From positions 5,022,001 through 5,086,000 of the forward strand of contig CP053153.1 in the NCBI GenBank assembly GCA_014607495.2: a stretch of DNA of 64,000 nt. The letters run 5' to 3'. The position numbers and the translations under genes are program-made. Within the stretch, counting starts at the first letter, position 1; every line of letters begins with the position of its first letter. The stretch comes from Carposina sasakii. Its lineage: Eukaryota > Arthropoda > Insecta > Lepidoptera > Carposinidae. A model generated the notes under the pieces. The model was not told where the DNA came from, searched no databases, and worked only from the letters and a program-made list of their open reading frames with translations. Shown here piece by piece: positions 12,844 to 23,989 of this stretch.

Positions 12844-13010
12844 GCGTTTTTCCATTAGACGACACGGCCACGACCACAACATTTTTGGAAGCAAAAATGT
12901 ATTTAAATAGTATGGCTCGTTTTTCCATTAGACGACACGACACGGCTCCCAGTACTAGATGACGAAAAGCCGTGTTCGTGTCGTGGCCGTGTCGTCTAGT
13001 GGAAAAACGC
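12844..13010. mobile_element. MITE family F, copy 1 (GCGTTTTTCCA terminus)
   Basis: Terminal inverted repeats of about 30 bp: GCGTTTTTCCATTAGACGAC then ACGGCCACGA at 12844-12873, mirrored at 12981-13010. An additional internal arm with the same GTTTTTCCATTAGACGAC sequence starts near 12918, so the element folds in two alternative ways. Non-coding. A rearranged copy lies at 59336-59761. TAA occurs on both sides, but the ends are too ambiguous to call a target duplication. Confidence 0.75.
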
Positions 13011-13139
13011 TAATTATTAGTAATGAACACAAAAAAAGGTTGGTCTCAACCATGCATCTTTTCTATTTAAGTCCCTAGAATTCTTACTTATGAATTCTGA
13101 AAAGAACAGAATGGTTTTTTTCACAAAATATATTAACAA

Positions 13140-13443
13140 ACTAGTGGACGCCCGCGACTCCGTCCGCGTGGACTACAGAAAAAACAAAATGTCGAAATTA
13201 TCCGGGATAAAGAGTAGCCTATATGTTAAGTGGGACCTGTCACATTATATTCCTGAAAACTGCATCGAAATCGGTTTAGCCGCTTCTGAGATTAGCGCGC
13301 ACAAACGCACAGACAAACAGACAAAAATTCAAAAAATCATCGTTTTGGGTTCTATTGCGTTGATAAAGGTCTCCTATAATATTTTTTCTCATCTTCCATG
13401 TACAGACAGCGATCCGTAACATTTTTATTATAAGTATAGATTA
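13140..13443 (+). repeat. Interspersed repeat family D copy
   Basis: Begins ACTAGTGGACGCCCGCGACT, continues with TCCGTCCGCGTGGACTACAG, GGGATAAAGAGTAGCCTATA and a CTGCATCGAAATCGGTTTAG segment, and ends near ATTTTTATTATAAGTATAG. Nearly collinear with 48451-48763, so these two copies are the closest pair in the window. A 109-codon open frame runs through it but has no protein signature; I regard it as chance. Confidence 0.75.
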
Positions 13444-15474
13444 TAGGCGATAGCTAGCAACTTAGAACATCTACATCATCTATGCTAAATATAATATAAT
13501 GGCTGTAGGACCTCGGGTCAATGCTGGCTACACTCTTTATGGGAACACAGACACAAATTCATGGGTAGAGTTGAGATTAGAACGAATTCACTAAAAATGT
13601 ACTAAAATACCAATCAATGTATGACAGTAGACAGTTTGTGTACAAATGTTGTTTTTATTTTGCCGACTTATCCATTCATATGCCTAGCTAATTATATGCT
13701 TTGTATATCCTTTGACCATCAACTCCCCGATTTAGGTGTTGGTCCCAACCCAAGTCCTGATTGAATTTAAAATGATTGAGTTTAATATTCGAATCGCTTC
13801 CCTCGTTAGATCAGAGGTGTCCAATGAAATTTGAGCGTTTACATAATCTGTGGGAAGGACGGAGCATTCGTAGGGATTCCCCTTCTTTGAAAGCCACTGT
13901 GCATACATTGACTAATCTACTGAATGAATTTAATTCTACCAAACAAAACTGTTTAGTTAAAACATCTACTGCCTTACGTAAATATTAAAATTAGTTTGGT
14001 TTAGCGGTCAATGTCGCATTGAGTGCAATGTAAAATACTTCCCAGATTTGTAGAGGATAGCAGGAACTATCTTCCAAAATGGTGCGATTTCTTTGGACAA
14101 ATAAAGCAAAGGGATATGGGCAAGGGCATAGGCCTACATTTGTATCTTTGTATGAAACTATGGTCGATTCTGACCCGTCACACTTAAACCTAAACTTAAT
14201 ATATTTATTCCTACCTGTATATTTCTTTTTCGGCCATTTATTTATGTTGATGTAATGGAGAGAAGCAGACTTTTAAAATTTTAAGTTTACTCTTTAGTGT
14301 GATGGTCATAATTTATTAACCAACGTGACAAAATGACATTTGTTATGTACCTACTTAGTGTACTTTCAGTTTAAGACTCCAGCTTCGAGCTGACCACAGT
14401 CTTATTTGCGCACGAAGCTCGCATGAAGTGTGCTTTATCTTATCTATACTACTGCTAGTTTAGTCTGTGTGGAGGTCTGCAAATAGCTTACCGACCTGCT
14501 CCACGTTATCGGCCCAAATACGTGTTTTTACGCTAGTTGGTCTAGACATAACACGCCGTGTTTTAGAACATCTAATGGCCGTGTACGCTACATAGCAACA
14601 CACTGGTTGGGCAAACCTCACAAGAATGACTAACTAAATAATGTTTATATTTCACCTACATTGTAAGAAACGGGTTACCCAGGATATTAGGAGGTTACCC
14701 AGGTACTCTGTATTTGGCTAAAACTTTAATCTTAGTCAACCATGGAATGAAAAAAATACTTATTAGATAACAATTTATTAGGACTTTTGCAATTTGGGCT
14801 ACTCGACGATGTTGTCTAGGTAATAAAGTAAAAAAAAACAATTATCAAAATTATAAAATCTAAAAACATTCCTAATCCTAAACTAAATTAGAAATACATA
14901 AATTAATATAAGTATGTATGTTCATTAAATAAATCAATTTCTTTCTTTCTTGTAAAGGAAGGAATGTATACAAAGGCGTATCATGTAATCTATAGGTACT
15001 TCTTGTAAAGACACATGCTATCGTTTTAACACGAGTTGACGAGTCACACAACACCTACATACAATCTTTGATATGAAAATCTCAATATATTCCAAACATT
15101 TATCAGGGCAAACAAAATGTACAATATGCAGCCTCCAGCTGTCAACTGGAAGATGTTCTGACACGAGGCTTTATAATCTGTGGCGCTGGCATAATGACGC
15201 GTGAGCGCGAGCCATTCTCACGTCGACGCCGCCGCGCGGGCCGGACTTCCGTCACGCCTCAGATGTAGGGCTGCCAATGCTCTGTGTTCTATATTAAATG
15301 ATAGTGTTCATAAACAGTGTTGTATCAATTGTAAGTTGAAAAATTAAATCAATATTTTATATGTCGCGGTTAAAAATATAAGAACATACTTACTATTTTT
15401 TTCTTTAATCCTCTAACTAAAGGGTATAAATTTGTGAATCAATTACATGGAAAAAAATTAAAACCTTTTTTATC
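13444..15474. other. No gene seen; one family H repeat copy and a CpG-rich patch
   Basis: At about 14130-14260 the words 'atggtcgattc', 'aaacctaaacttaa' and 'cctacctgt' match the order seen at 42795-42860 (family H, my label). A CpG-rich patch with GACGCCGCCGCGCGGGCCGG lies at 15217-15250, without an associated open frame. Otherwise featureless. Confidence 0.45.
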
Positions 15475-15487
15475 AATGGCAAGGGAT
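15475..15487 (+). repeat. Target-site duplication (left)
   Basis: AATGGCAAGGGAT, identical to 17321-17333, flanking the non-LTR retrotransposon between them. Confidence 0.85.
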
Positions 15488-17320
15488 GGTATGGTATGGT
15501 ATGGTAGAACGGGCTTGTTTCCGCAACTCGACGTCTGTGCGCCTATTTTGCGTAAGGATGGTGTGCTCTCTACTCGAGCCAGCCTATCTCCTCCAGGAAT
15601 CCTAGCAGCCTTTTCAGGTTGCCCAAAGTCTCGCTAAGCGAGCCTGGAGAACCGAGATATTTTGCCCGGTACGGGGCCACTTCTCTGCAGCGCAGCAGCA
15701 GATGGGCGGCTGTCTCTTCTTCCTCCATGCAGGCTCTGCACAGGGGGCTGTCTGTAACACCTAATGTGGATAGGTGTTTGTTGAAGGCTCCATGACCTGT
15801 AATAATACTGGTTATCAGTCTCAGTTGGGGTTTATTCAACTGTATTAGCTTCTTTGACAGTCGGCCGCAAATTTGAGGTAAGGCCTCTTTTGCTTGTCGA
15901 CAGTCCTCTTGACTGAACCAGTGTGCATTATGCTGTTCGCCAGTCCTAGCTCTCAGCAAGGTCCTGGCGATGCCTGCGGGGGCTGGTATGATGGGCTCCG
16001 GACCTATGGCTGTAAGGTCCGAACCTTGTCTGGCCAGCGCGTCCGCAGAGTCATTACCTCTCGAGCCGCTGTGGCCTTTGATCCACTGCAGTGTGAGACG
16101 GTTGTATCTACATACCTCTGTTAGTCGGCGGTGGCAGTCGTAGACGAGCCCCGAGGTAACAGTGTTGCTGTTTAACGCCTGTAGGACTGCCCTACTGTCC
16201 GAGAGGATTCTGATGCCTTGGTCAGTTACCTCTCTGGCTATTATGGCTGTAACTGCCTGTGAGATCGCGAAGCACTCGGCCTGGAAGACCGTGTTGTAGT
16301 ATCCCAAAGGTGTGGCGACTCTGACCTGCAAGTCCTCGGAGAATACTCCTGACCCCGTCCCAGAGTCTGTTTTGGACCCGTCCGTGAATATCCTAAGTTC
16401 ATTCATTCAGTTCAGGCCTTCGAAGTCGTCATTCTCGTGCAACTGGATTTTATATTTTTTATCAAATACCCACTTTTTGGGGATCCTGTCGCTGGGTGCC
16501 CTGAGTATCGGTAAATCCTCATAGGCCTCCGTGAGAATGGTTGTGTGAGCCGTACCGCTCTCTTTCCAGAGTTCTAAGGACCTGAGGCGTACCGCTGAAG
16601 ACGCTGCTTCCTGTTTGATAAACAGATGGAGTGGCGGTAGGCTTAGCATGGCCTCCAGAGCTGCAGTAGGAGCTGTCCTCATACAGCCTGTTGTCGCCGT
16701 GCAAGCTAGTCTTTGAAATTTCTGTAGTTTGCTTATGCATGTCACTAGCTTGCATCTAGGCCACCATACTAGAGCGCCGTAACACAGCAGGGGACGTATC
16801 ACCGCCGTGTACAGCCACAGTATGTTCTTGGGGGTAAGACCCCATCGTTTGCCAATCATCCTGCGGCATTGCCATAGGGCTATGCTAGCTTTGTCTATCT
16901 TATTATCTACATGACTGCCCCAGTTGAGTTTGTGGTCTAGTATAACCCCAAGGTATTTAACCTCCTGTGACAGCTGTAGTGTGGTCCCGAAGAGCTTCGG
17001 CATGTGGTAGTTGCCGAGACTGCGTTTGTGTGTGAACATCACCGTTTCCGTTTTGTTTGGGTTAACGGTCAACTCATACCTGGTACACCACCCCTCCACG
17101 ATGCGCATTGCTGCCTGTGTGAGGTCGCATACTAAACTGGCGTTCTTGCCGGTTATCAGGATGGTAAGGTCATCGGCATAGCCGATTGTATAGAAGTGGT
17201 GAGCGTTAAGGGTCGTGATTAGGCTGTTGACCACCATGTTCCAAAGAAGCGGTGAAAGAACCCCTCCTTGCGGACAACCCTTGGCCACCAGCGCCACCGT
17301 TTTGAAAAGTTTTGAAAAGA
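15488..17320 (-). mobile_element. 5'-truncated non-LTR retrotransposon (I-superfamily-like, RNase H bearing)
   Basis: Flanked by a perfect 13-bp duplication, the mark of target-primed insertion. The 3' end (left, minus strand) is a short (ACCAT)n tail at 15488-15506 rather than poly-A, followed upstream by an 80-bp 3' UTR and the coding region. The 5' end is cut inside the reverse transcriptase at 17320, where a 10-bp word TTTTGAAAAG is present twice (17300-17319), suggesting slippage during 5' joining. RT followed by RNase H with a terminal zinc-binding motif is the domain order of I, R1, Loa and related clades; I cannot choose between these without a search. Confidence 0.9.
15570..17320 (-). 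pseudogene. Truncated RT-RNase H polyprotein, one internal stop
   Basis: One frame reads from the 5' break at 17320 to 15570, interrupted only by TGA at 16407-16409. The upstream part carries the RT motifs GCPQGGVLSPLLWN and YADDLTIL, and continues through the thumb (VKYLGVILDHKLNWG). The downstream part is RNase H with the four acidic residues in IFTDGSK, FQAECFAI, ILSDSRAVL and RGNDSADALAR. It ends with LCRACMEEEETAAHLLLRC, a CCHC-like C-terminal motif usual in this superfamily. Endonuclease, ORF1 and the N-terminal RT are missing. An ATG follows the stop directly, so RNase H could in principle be reinitiated, but a dead 5'-truncated copy is much more likely. Confidence 0.9.
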
Positions 17321-17333
17321 AATGGCAAGGGAT
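17321..17333 (+). repeat. Target-site duplication (right)
   Basis: AATGGCAAGGGAT, the partner of 15475-15487. Confidence 0.85.
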
Positions 17334-17394
17334 TTGATTGTTTTAAAATAAGAAATGATTAAAGACATGATGTATTTCTAGGATCGACTTTCTA

Positions 17395-19134
17395 CACAGG
17401 GTGATTTTTGGTTGTCAACGTTCCCGAAAACTACGGAATCTCCTCATCATTACATTCATTTTTCTCCATGGAAGCATACCTGGGAAGTTTCTGGTCCCCA
17501 AGATATTAGGGTCCAAATTTGAGTAAATAGACTGCGTTTTTCTGCATAAATGCACATAGACGCGCGTAGCAAGATTTTTTTACGAGCAATAATTACTATC
17601 TGTCTATGAAACTAGCATAAACACTGGACACTATAAATTTCGCCCGATCAAGAAATAAAAAAAAAAAAACAAAAAATTTACATCGTTTTACAGCATTTTT
17701 TTGGCATAAACTTACTTTATTTAATGTATAGAGTACGTACCCTTCGTTAAGGGTGGCAACGAAAAAACATACTGTATAGGTAGTTTAGGAATACACCATT
17801 CTAAGTATTTTGGTATACTACAATAGTATACGTAAATCCCTAACTTTAGTTTGTATACCTATTCACCAAAATTGAAATTTATTGCGGTGGCAAGCAACCC
17901 TATTTCTCCGCCCGTGCCAGCCGACTGTCTCGTCATACAATAGACCCAAGATGCCTTTTTGTTTTGTTTAATTGAAAATATTCGCTATATCGCACCCTAT
18001 TGTCTTACTTAAACTTAAGGGGGCTCACTGGCGTCGCCATTTTATAACAATTTAGGTACTTTACCATATTTATATCTTAATTATTTAACTATTGTATCAA
18101 GTTAAATTATAGAAATAACAAATTTAATTATGCACAAGTTTTAACCGTTTCTAGATTGAAACAAAAAGGAAGTTACTTGGTCTAAGTCCCTGATAATTTA
18201 ACAAGCGACAGCGAAGTTCGCAACGTTATCGAAACATTAACGGTTAAACTTAATTACGTTACGTCATTTACCAATGGCGACGAATAAATGCGTCCTTTTG
18301 GAGCAAATGTTTCGATATCTTCTTAACCTCAGTGCCATATCTTGTTCGTTTGCAAAATTGATTACCGATATTGTAAATCCATCAGGAAACACAATTTTTC
18401 TCGAACGCGCTTATGTAGTGACAAACAAGTGACAGCTTGAACTCGTAAATGACAACGATACATGTGCTGTCACCAGTAACGTCACGACGCTGTCAGTCAT
18501 TGGGCGATGAAGTTCTTTGCCCGACTACGGTAGGGTAATGTTTTTTTATTCGAAGTGAGTGACAGCGGAAAGCTCACCTGTCCATCTGACTAATTTATTG
18601 CAGTACGGAAGTTCGTTCTATTTTCTTGTTTAACTAGAAGGAGGCAGGTGCCTTAATGGATTTTTATATTTAGTTAATTCACTATAATTTTTGGTCTAAG
18701 TATATGATTTATTCCATTAATTATTTAGTTAACCTGTATCAGATACATAAATAGTAACTAAAGATTCGAGGAAATCACTCATATTGCGCTTGAGTCGACA
18801 GACTTATCCGGATATGCATTTATCTTTTTTTTTTCTTATTATACAGGTGTTTTTTCGTTGCTACCCTTAACGAAGGGTACCCTTACTTGATCGGGCGAAA
18901 TGCGTTTATGCTAGTTTTTTCATAGACAGATATTAATTATTTCTCGTCAATAAATCTTGCTACTTGCGACTATGTGCATTTATGCATAAAAACGCAGTCT
19001 ATTGACTCAACTTTGAACCTTAATATCTTGGGAACCAGACACTTCCCAGGTATGCTTTCATGGAGAAAAATGATCGTGATGATGAGGAGATTCCGTAGTT
19101 TTCGGGAACATTGACGACAAAAAATCATCCTGTA
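17395..19134. mobile_element. Non-autonomous element with long inverted termini (~0.3-0.4 kb)
   Basis: 17395-17780 and 18842-19134 are inverted copies of each other. Matching words, in order from each end, are ACAGG(G/A)TGATTTTT, GTTCCCGAAAACTACGG, TCTCCTCATCA, AATATCTTGG, AAAAACGCAGTCTAT, TGCGCATTTATGCA-like, CATAGACAG, TCGCCCGATCAAG and CCCTTCGTTAAGGGT. The left arm is longer because about 80 bp of A-rich sequence lies inside it (17652-17735). The 1.06-kb interior encodes nothing recognisable. Boundaries are good to a few bases; no clear target duplication. Class (foldback-like or long-TIR DNA transposon derivative) is undetermined. Confidence 0.8.
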
Positions 19135-19720
19135 TGCATTAAAAACATAGGATAAAACAAGAGATGCATGTACATCAGCTTATCTCTATACTTCAATACT
19201 ATCTAGCTTCAATACTCCCTTAACCTTACAAAAATAACCCTAATGCCAATAATAGAAAGTACCAGTAAAAATAATACGTTTCTGAATACCAGAAGGTTAG
19301 ATTCTTTTGGCTTTATACATATATGTATACTGATTTGGTTTACATTATGAACAAGCAACTAGGAAATTGATATAAAATCTTGTAAAAGCCATACCTTGTT
19401 TGAACTGTAAATACTTACCTAAATGTAGATAACGTTCTTTGTTTTCTTATCGCGAAGTTATTGCTCGTAAATTGTATTGTACCGTTTGCTTTTTCTGTAC
19501 CTAGAGTCTTAGAGAAACTAAGATATAGCGCGCGCTATTAGAAGTCGGTAACTAGCTAGCAATGTCTAGCTGGCCAAATCTTCAAACAAACAACTTATCT
19601 CATACTTCAACTGTAATAACTATTCTTGAATGAACATGTGACTAACTCACAGTTTAGTTAAAAGTCGTAGTATAGTGTTAACTGTCCACAGTGGTCTATC
19701 TACTAAGAATATGTACCTAA
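19135..19720. other. No gene seen
   Basis: AT-rich sequence without recognised features. Confidence 0.5.
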
Positions 19721-19724
19721 TTCC

Positions 19725-20446
19725 TGATTTCACCAACGTCTCCTAAGATTTAGAAGTTTCCTAACGCATTTCCACACAGCTTAAAAAATCTCCTAAGATT
19801 AGAAGCTCGAATTTTGGGCTCTTAAGTTTAGGTGACATTTTCGTGTACGAGTACCTATACCTTCATCTGAGACCTATACTTACGAGTGTTTGGATTTGTA
19901 TTACCTACATAGAATTCACGATTTCAAAGACATGGATAACATACATAACATAATTGATAGTTTTCACGCTATTGAAGCAGTCGAAGCAGTACAAAGTCGT
20001 AGCTTGGTTGCTCGAAGGCGTATATACCGCGAAAGGCCGAATTTCTTTCAACAACAGTTGACAGTGACAAGACAATAAAGTATTTAAAGCAAAGGTCTGT
20101 GTTGTATACAGCCTCATTTTTACATTTTTTGGCCGTAATTAGTAAATGTATTGACAAAATTTATTAACAAATAAGGTTTTTGACTATATTAATACACATT
20201 GTATTAATGTAATTGTAACTTATTTAAATTAATTTCGTTGTAGACAATTTTCAAATATGTTGTCAAACAAACAAACACACTATTTTACGAATTCGGTTAT
20301 CGACATCACTATTATGTAAGAAGTCCGTACTTTTTAAGTCCCTATGTTGGTGAAAAGCAATTTAAGTTAGAAGTTAGTTTAGGAGATGTCTTTCTCTAAA
20401 ATCTTCCTAACAAAGAGACCGTTTAGGGAGCACTGGTGAAATCTGG
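19725..20446. mobile_element. Probable non-autonomous inverted-repeat element
   Basis: TGATTTCACCAACGTCTCCT at the left end mirrors AGGGAGCACTGGTGAAATCT at the right (imperfect, about 20 bp). Subterminal sequences are also inverted: CTCCTAAGATTTAGAAGTT on the left against AGTTAGAAGTTAGTTTAGGAG on the right. The interior has only short frames without domain signatures (such as 19890-20078). No convincing target duplication was seen, so the ends are approximate. Confidence 0.5.
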
Positions 20447-20809
20447 CATAAGTGTTATATAAATTCCTTGGTAGGTACAGCTAGTTGTAAAGCTGCATTT
20501 TACGGCAATAAAAGGTTTGTTCATTATAAATACTATAAAATATTCATATGTACGTGGTACCTACATACTCTAGAATGGTATATGTAGAGGTGAGCTTACG
20601 TTTATTGTATAGCGATTTACACGAGTATATGTGTCACTATTGCCGCTCTGTATATGCGGTACATACATCTGATACGAGCATGTTTTCAAATTACTGTATT
20701 ACCGTAGGTCATAAGCAGTCTTTCTTACCTGAGTAGCAGGGTGTAGTTTAATATAATGCTACCGCGTAATTAAAGTGGAATGAACACGATACATGATTGT
20801 AGTGAGAGA
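20447..20809. other. No gene seen
   Basis: Short unique-looking stretch between the inverted-repeat element and the Penelope array. Contains only short open frames. Confidence 0.5.
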
Positions 20810-20820
20810 TAGAACTATTC
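20810..20820 (+). repeat. Target-site duplication of Penelope array (left)
   Basis: TAGAACTATTC, identical to 32785-32795 on the other side of the array. Variable duplications of about this size are usual for Penelope-like elements. Confidence 0.8.
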
Positions 20821-23800
20821 ATAAATGAAATTGTATTAGGCGTTACAATTCGGAAGTTCAAACATTCACTATGGGTGCGCCCACCACCGGGCCCTACACC
20901 CTCCACTGACCCTCGGATCTGATAACTCATAATTGCGACAACAGGCACTTGCACTAACTACAATCGCCATGAGAAACCAGACCCGAGCACCTAGCATGCA
21001 AGACGATACATTGCACCATTCCGAAATCAAAAACTAGATAAATAATCTACATATGTTTCGCCAACAACCGTGGCATCCTCAGAATTATAGAAATTAATAA
21101 ATTAGTAAACCACTAATTATTATAAACCTCTAAAACCCAACACATTACTTACACAGAATTAACTACCCTCTACTAACTATTAAAAAATATATAAATAATT
21201 ACCCACCATTATTTATATTTCAAATAAATATATACTATTTGTGCACACAAACCAAATAGTATTGGGTGAATTAATTAAATTTAAATGAAAAAATTCAAAA
21301 ATTCACCAAAATATTGATAAATTAGTAAAGAAAAACAAGGATGTATGCAACAACATATTCCATTGCCTACAAAAACAAAAATTGTTATTGACATTGACAA
21401 GCCACTACATTCTAAGGTTACTGTTTATTTATTTATTCTAGCCAATGAGTTTAATAGCGGAGACGAAAATTCAACCTGTTCATTTAAAAGGTTTACACCA
21501 GAATATTTGGCTTTCAAAATCTCCAACTGTTCCAAAATAGATAGACGAATGCCCTTTTCACACGTATACAGACTAACAAAACTGTGGTCATCTGGAATTT
21601 TATGATTTGAAACTAACAAGTGTTTGGCAAAATGTGATTTTTCAGGGAAATTGTTCCTATAAGCTGCCAAATGTTCTTGGTATCTAATCTTGAAGTTACG
21701 ACCCGTTTGACCTATATAAACAGAATTACAGTCAGGACAGTGCAAGCTATAAACTCCTGATTTTTTATCAATTGGTAATATTTGTTTTGTGTTAATTAAC
21801 CTATTTAAAGAATTAAAAGTCTTAAAAGCCACCAAGATGTTTTGTTTTTTCAATGATTTTGCAATCATTTCTGAGATATAGCCAAAATATGGTAAACTAC
21901 CAGTATAAATATTTGTAATCTCCTCTATTTTTGGGTACAACATTTGTTTAACTAAAATGTTTTTCTTTTTATCAATGAGGTTATAAATTAGTTGTGCACT
22001 ATATCCATTTGATCTGGCTATTTGTATAATAGTATTTATTTCTTTAACATAATTAAAGTTATTAAGCGGTAATGTTACTAACCTGTGTATCATTGATTTG
22101 TATGCTGCTAGCTTATGTTGCCATGGATGGAAAGAATCAATTGGAATAGTTACATCCGTATGTGTTGGTTTCCGGTAAACTGAAAAATCATGATAATCTC
22201 CCAATCTAGTAATAGTTACATCTAAAAAATTTATACTATTGTTTATTTCTTGTTCTATTTTAAATTTAATCTTAGGATGTTTTGTGTTAAGGACGTTAAC
22301 AAAAAGATGAAACTGCCTAACTGTGCCTGTCCAACATAAGATGATATCATCAACATATCTAAAATAATATTTTATATGATTATTACTATTAACAATATAT
22401 TCATTTTCAAACCAATCCATAAATATATCGGCTAAAAGAGGTGAAAGCGGAGAACCCATAGTAAGACCATCCTTTTGTATGTAATATGTACTATTATAGC
22501 AGAAATAATTCTGGCTCATACAAAGTCTAGTTAAGGTAATAAGATTATCTGCCTCCATTGGATTAAGTTTAACTTTTTTACACCAAGTTTTAATAATATT
22601 TAAACATTCCTTGTAAGGAACATTTGTAAACAAACTCTCAACATCTAAAGAAAATAATTTGGAATTTGTTGATAATTTAATATTTTTAATTTTATCTATT
22701 AAATTTAGACTATTATTGACACTATATTTGGGTGTAAATTGAATTTTTTCCTTTATAATGTCATTCAGAAATTTTGCTAATTTATAAGCTGGAGCTCCAA
22801 TATATGAAACGACTGGCCTTAATGGTATATTATCTTTATGAATTTTTGGTAAACCATATAACAATGGTGTTACTGGGTTCATAGGAATATAACGTTCCTT
22901 TAAATAAGCAGAATTTTTTGGAAAAATATATTCAGCAGAAGTAATACATTGCTTTAATTGTGCATGGAATTTCTTAGTTGGATCAAATGGTAATATTTGA
23001 AATTCATCTGTATCGAGGATTTCCATTATCTTACTATGATACACCTCATGCTTCATTATTACCAAAGTATTACCCTTGTCCGCTTTACTAATTAAAAGAT
23101 TATTATGATTTATTTTAAGTTGTATAGATTTATATATTTTAGAAAAGTGTGTATGATGATTATAATTACTAAAATTATTCAATGTATTATTTTGTAAAGA
23201 CCTCATCTCGCCGGCCAAGACACTTTTGCCAATGGTATCCACTTTATTTCTTACTAATGTTATCTCAGTGTCCACTGCCAAACGTTCAAAAGATTTGTAG
23301 GAAATGTCTTTTGGTGGGCAAAATTTCAATCCCTTCATCAACAACCCCATTTCCTGATTTGAGAAATTAATGTCAGAAAGATTTTTAACTCTTGGATAAA
23401 ATTTATGTGTACTTATGTTAGGTGGACTTATGTTATTAGAACCTTTATCATAAATGTATTTTAAATGAATTAAACGTTTAATTTTTTGAGACTGTGTATT
23501 AAATTTATTCTGACCTGCAAAATGGGCAAAGTCCCTAGCTTTCTGGTCTAAAAGATCAAACTCAACTGGATGAAGCTTAAAAGCCAATTCCATGTGCAAA
23601 ACCTTTAAGTGTATTTTTAAATTATCTGTAGTAAAATACCAATATTTAATTTCTTGTGATAGCCAAATTTGTTGTGCTTTATAAATTGCAAATTTAGATT
23701 GTCTATTATTTACCCCAGAACGAATACTAATATAATTTGGAATAACTTTATGGTACTTACATTGTTTATTAAACCAGATATTCTGCCTAGCAATGCGCTG

Positions 23801-23855
23801 TGCTTCTAAAAGTTTGATGTATAATTTCGCCTGCTTTGTTACGCATAACTGTTTT
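20821..23855 (-). mobile_element. Penelope unit 1
   Basis: First full 3,035-bp minus-strand unit. Its outer 3' end stops within the ORF-start part of the pLTR: codons 1-44 of a further ORF copy are present at 20821-20954 and then break into host DNA. It differs from the other units by an A for G in the hammerhead stem (CTCAGAATTATAG against CTCAGGATTATAG). Confidence 0.9.
21042..21088 (-). ncRNA. Hammerhead ribozyme motif, unit 1
   Basis: Same 47-nt layout as the other four copies. In this copy the base closing stem I is U instead of C, leaving a G-U pair; the CUGAGGA and GAAAC core blocks are unchanged. Being in the outermost minus unit, it lies downstream of the unit 1 ORF and would cut the 3' side of its transcript. 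Confidence 0.75.
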
Positions 23856-23989
23856 ATAAATGAAATTGTATTAGGCGTTACAATTCGGAAGTTCAAACAT
23901 TCACTATGGGTGCGCCCACCACCGGGCCCTACACCCTCCACTGACCCTCGGATCTGATAACTCATAATTGCGACAACAGGCACTTGCAC
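21425..23989 (-). CDS. Penelope-like reverse transcriptase / GIY-YIG endonuclease, copy 1 (intact)
   Basis: An 854-aa intact protein that would copy the element's RNA at a nicked chromosomal site. The N-terminal ~300 residues are lysine- and asparagine-rich. The RT core spans about 370-600: LLYGLPKIHK (377-386), LFSLDVESLFTNVP (445-458, first catalytic Asp 449), MGSPLSPLLADIF (511-523) and FRYVDDIIL (543-551, catalytic Asp pair). The C-terminal GIY-YIG nuclease has GVYSLHCPDC (745-754, CX2C knuckle) and YIGQTGRNFKIRYQEH (758-773), with a probable catalytic Glu at 783. The start ATG lies in the pLTR of unit 2, so this ORF is fed by the neighbouring copy. Presence of the nuclease puts it in the endonuclease-bearing (EN+) Penelope group. 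Length and order are those of the family. Confidence 0.95.
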   Translation of the reverse strand: MQVPVVAIMSYQIRGSVEGVGPGGGRTHSECLNFRIVTPNTISFIKQLCVTKQAKLYIKLLEAQRIARQNIWFNKQCKYHKVIPNYISIRSGVNNRQSKFAIYKAQQIWLSQEIKYWYFTTDNLKIHLKVLHMELAFKLHPVEFDLLDQKARDFAHFAGQNKFNTQSQKIKRLIHLKYIYDKGSNNISPPNISTHKFYPRVKNLSDINFSNQEMGLLMKGLKFCPPKDISYKSFERLAVDTEITLVRNKVDTIGKSVLAGEMRSLQNNTLNNFSNYNHHTHFSKIYKSIQLKINHNNLLISKADKGNTLVIMKHEVYHSKIMEILDTDEFQILPFDPTKKFHAQLKQCITSAEYIFPKNSAYLKERYIPMNPVTPLLYGLPKIHKDNIPLRPVVSYIGAPAYKLAKFLNDIIKEKIQFTPKYSVNNSLNLIDKIKNIKLSTNSKLFSLDVESLFTNVPYKECLNIIKTWCKKVKLNPMEADNLITLTRLCMSQNYFCYNSTYYIQKDGLTMGSPLSPLLADIFMDWFENEYIVNSNNHIKYYFRYVDDIILCWTGTVRQFHLFVNVLNTKHPKIKFKIEQEINNSINFLDVTITRLGDYHDFSVYRKPTHTDVTIPIDSFHPWQHKLAAYKSMIHRLVTLPLNNFNYVKEINTIIQIARSNGYSAQLIYNLIDKKKNILVKQMLYPKIEEITNIYTGSLPYFGYISEMIAKSLKKQNILVAFKTFNSLNRLINTKQILPIDKKSGVYSLHCPDCNSVYIGQTGRNFKIRYQEHLAAYRNNFPEKSHFAKHLLVSNHKIPDDHSFVSLYTCEKGIRLSILEQLEILKAKYSGVNLLNEQVEFSSPLLNSLARINK

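Noticed and set aside
13090..13419. 109-codon plus-strand ORF as a host exon
   Set aside because: It overlaps a family D dispersed repeat present at least four times in the window.
16404..16409. Programmed TGA readthrough between RT and RNase H
   Set aside because: A single 5'-truncated copy gives no evidence for a conserved stop; kept only as something to check.
15894..16524. Plus-strand ORFs over the LINE
   Set aside because: Antisense shadows of the RT-RNase H frame, which has clear motifs.
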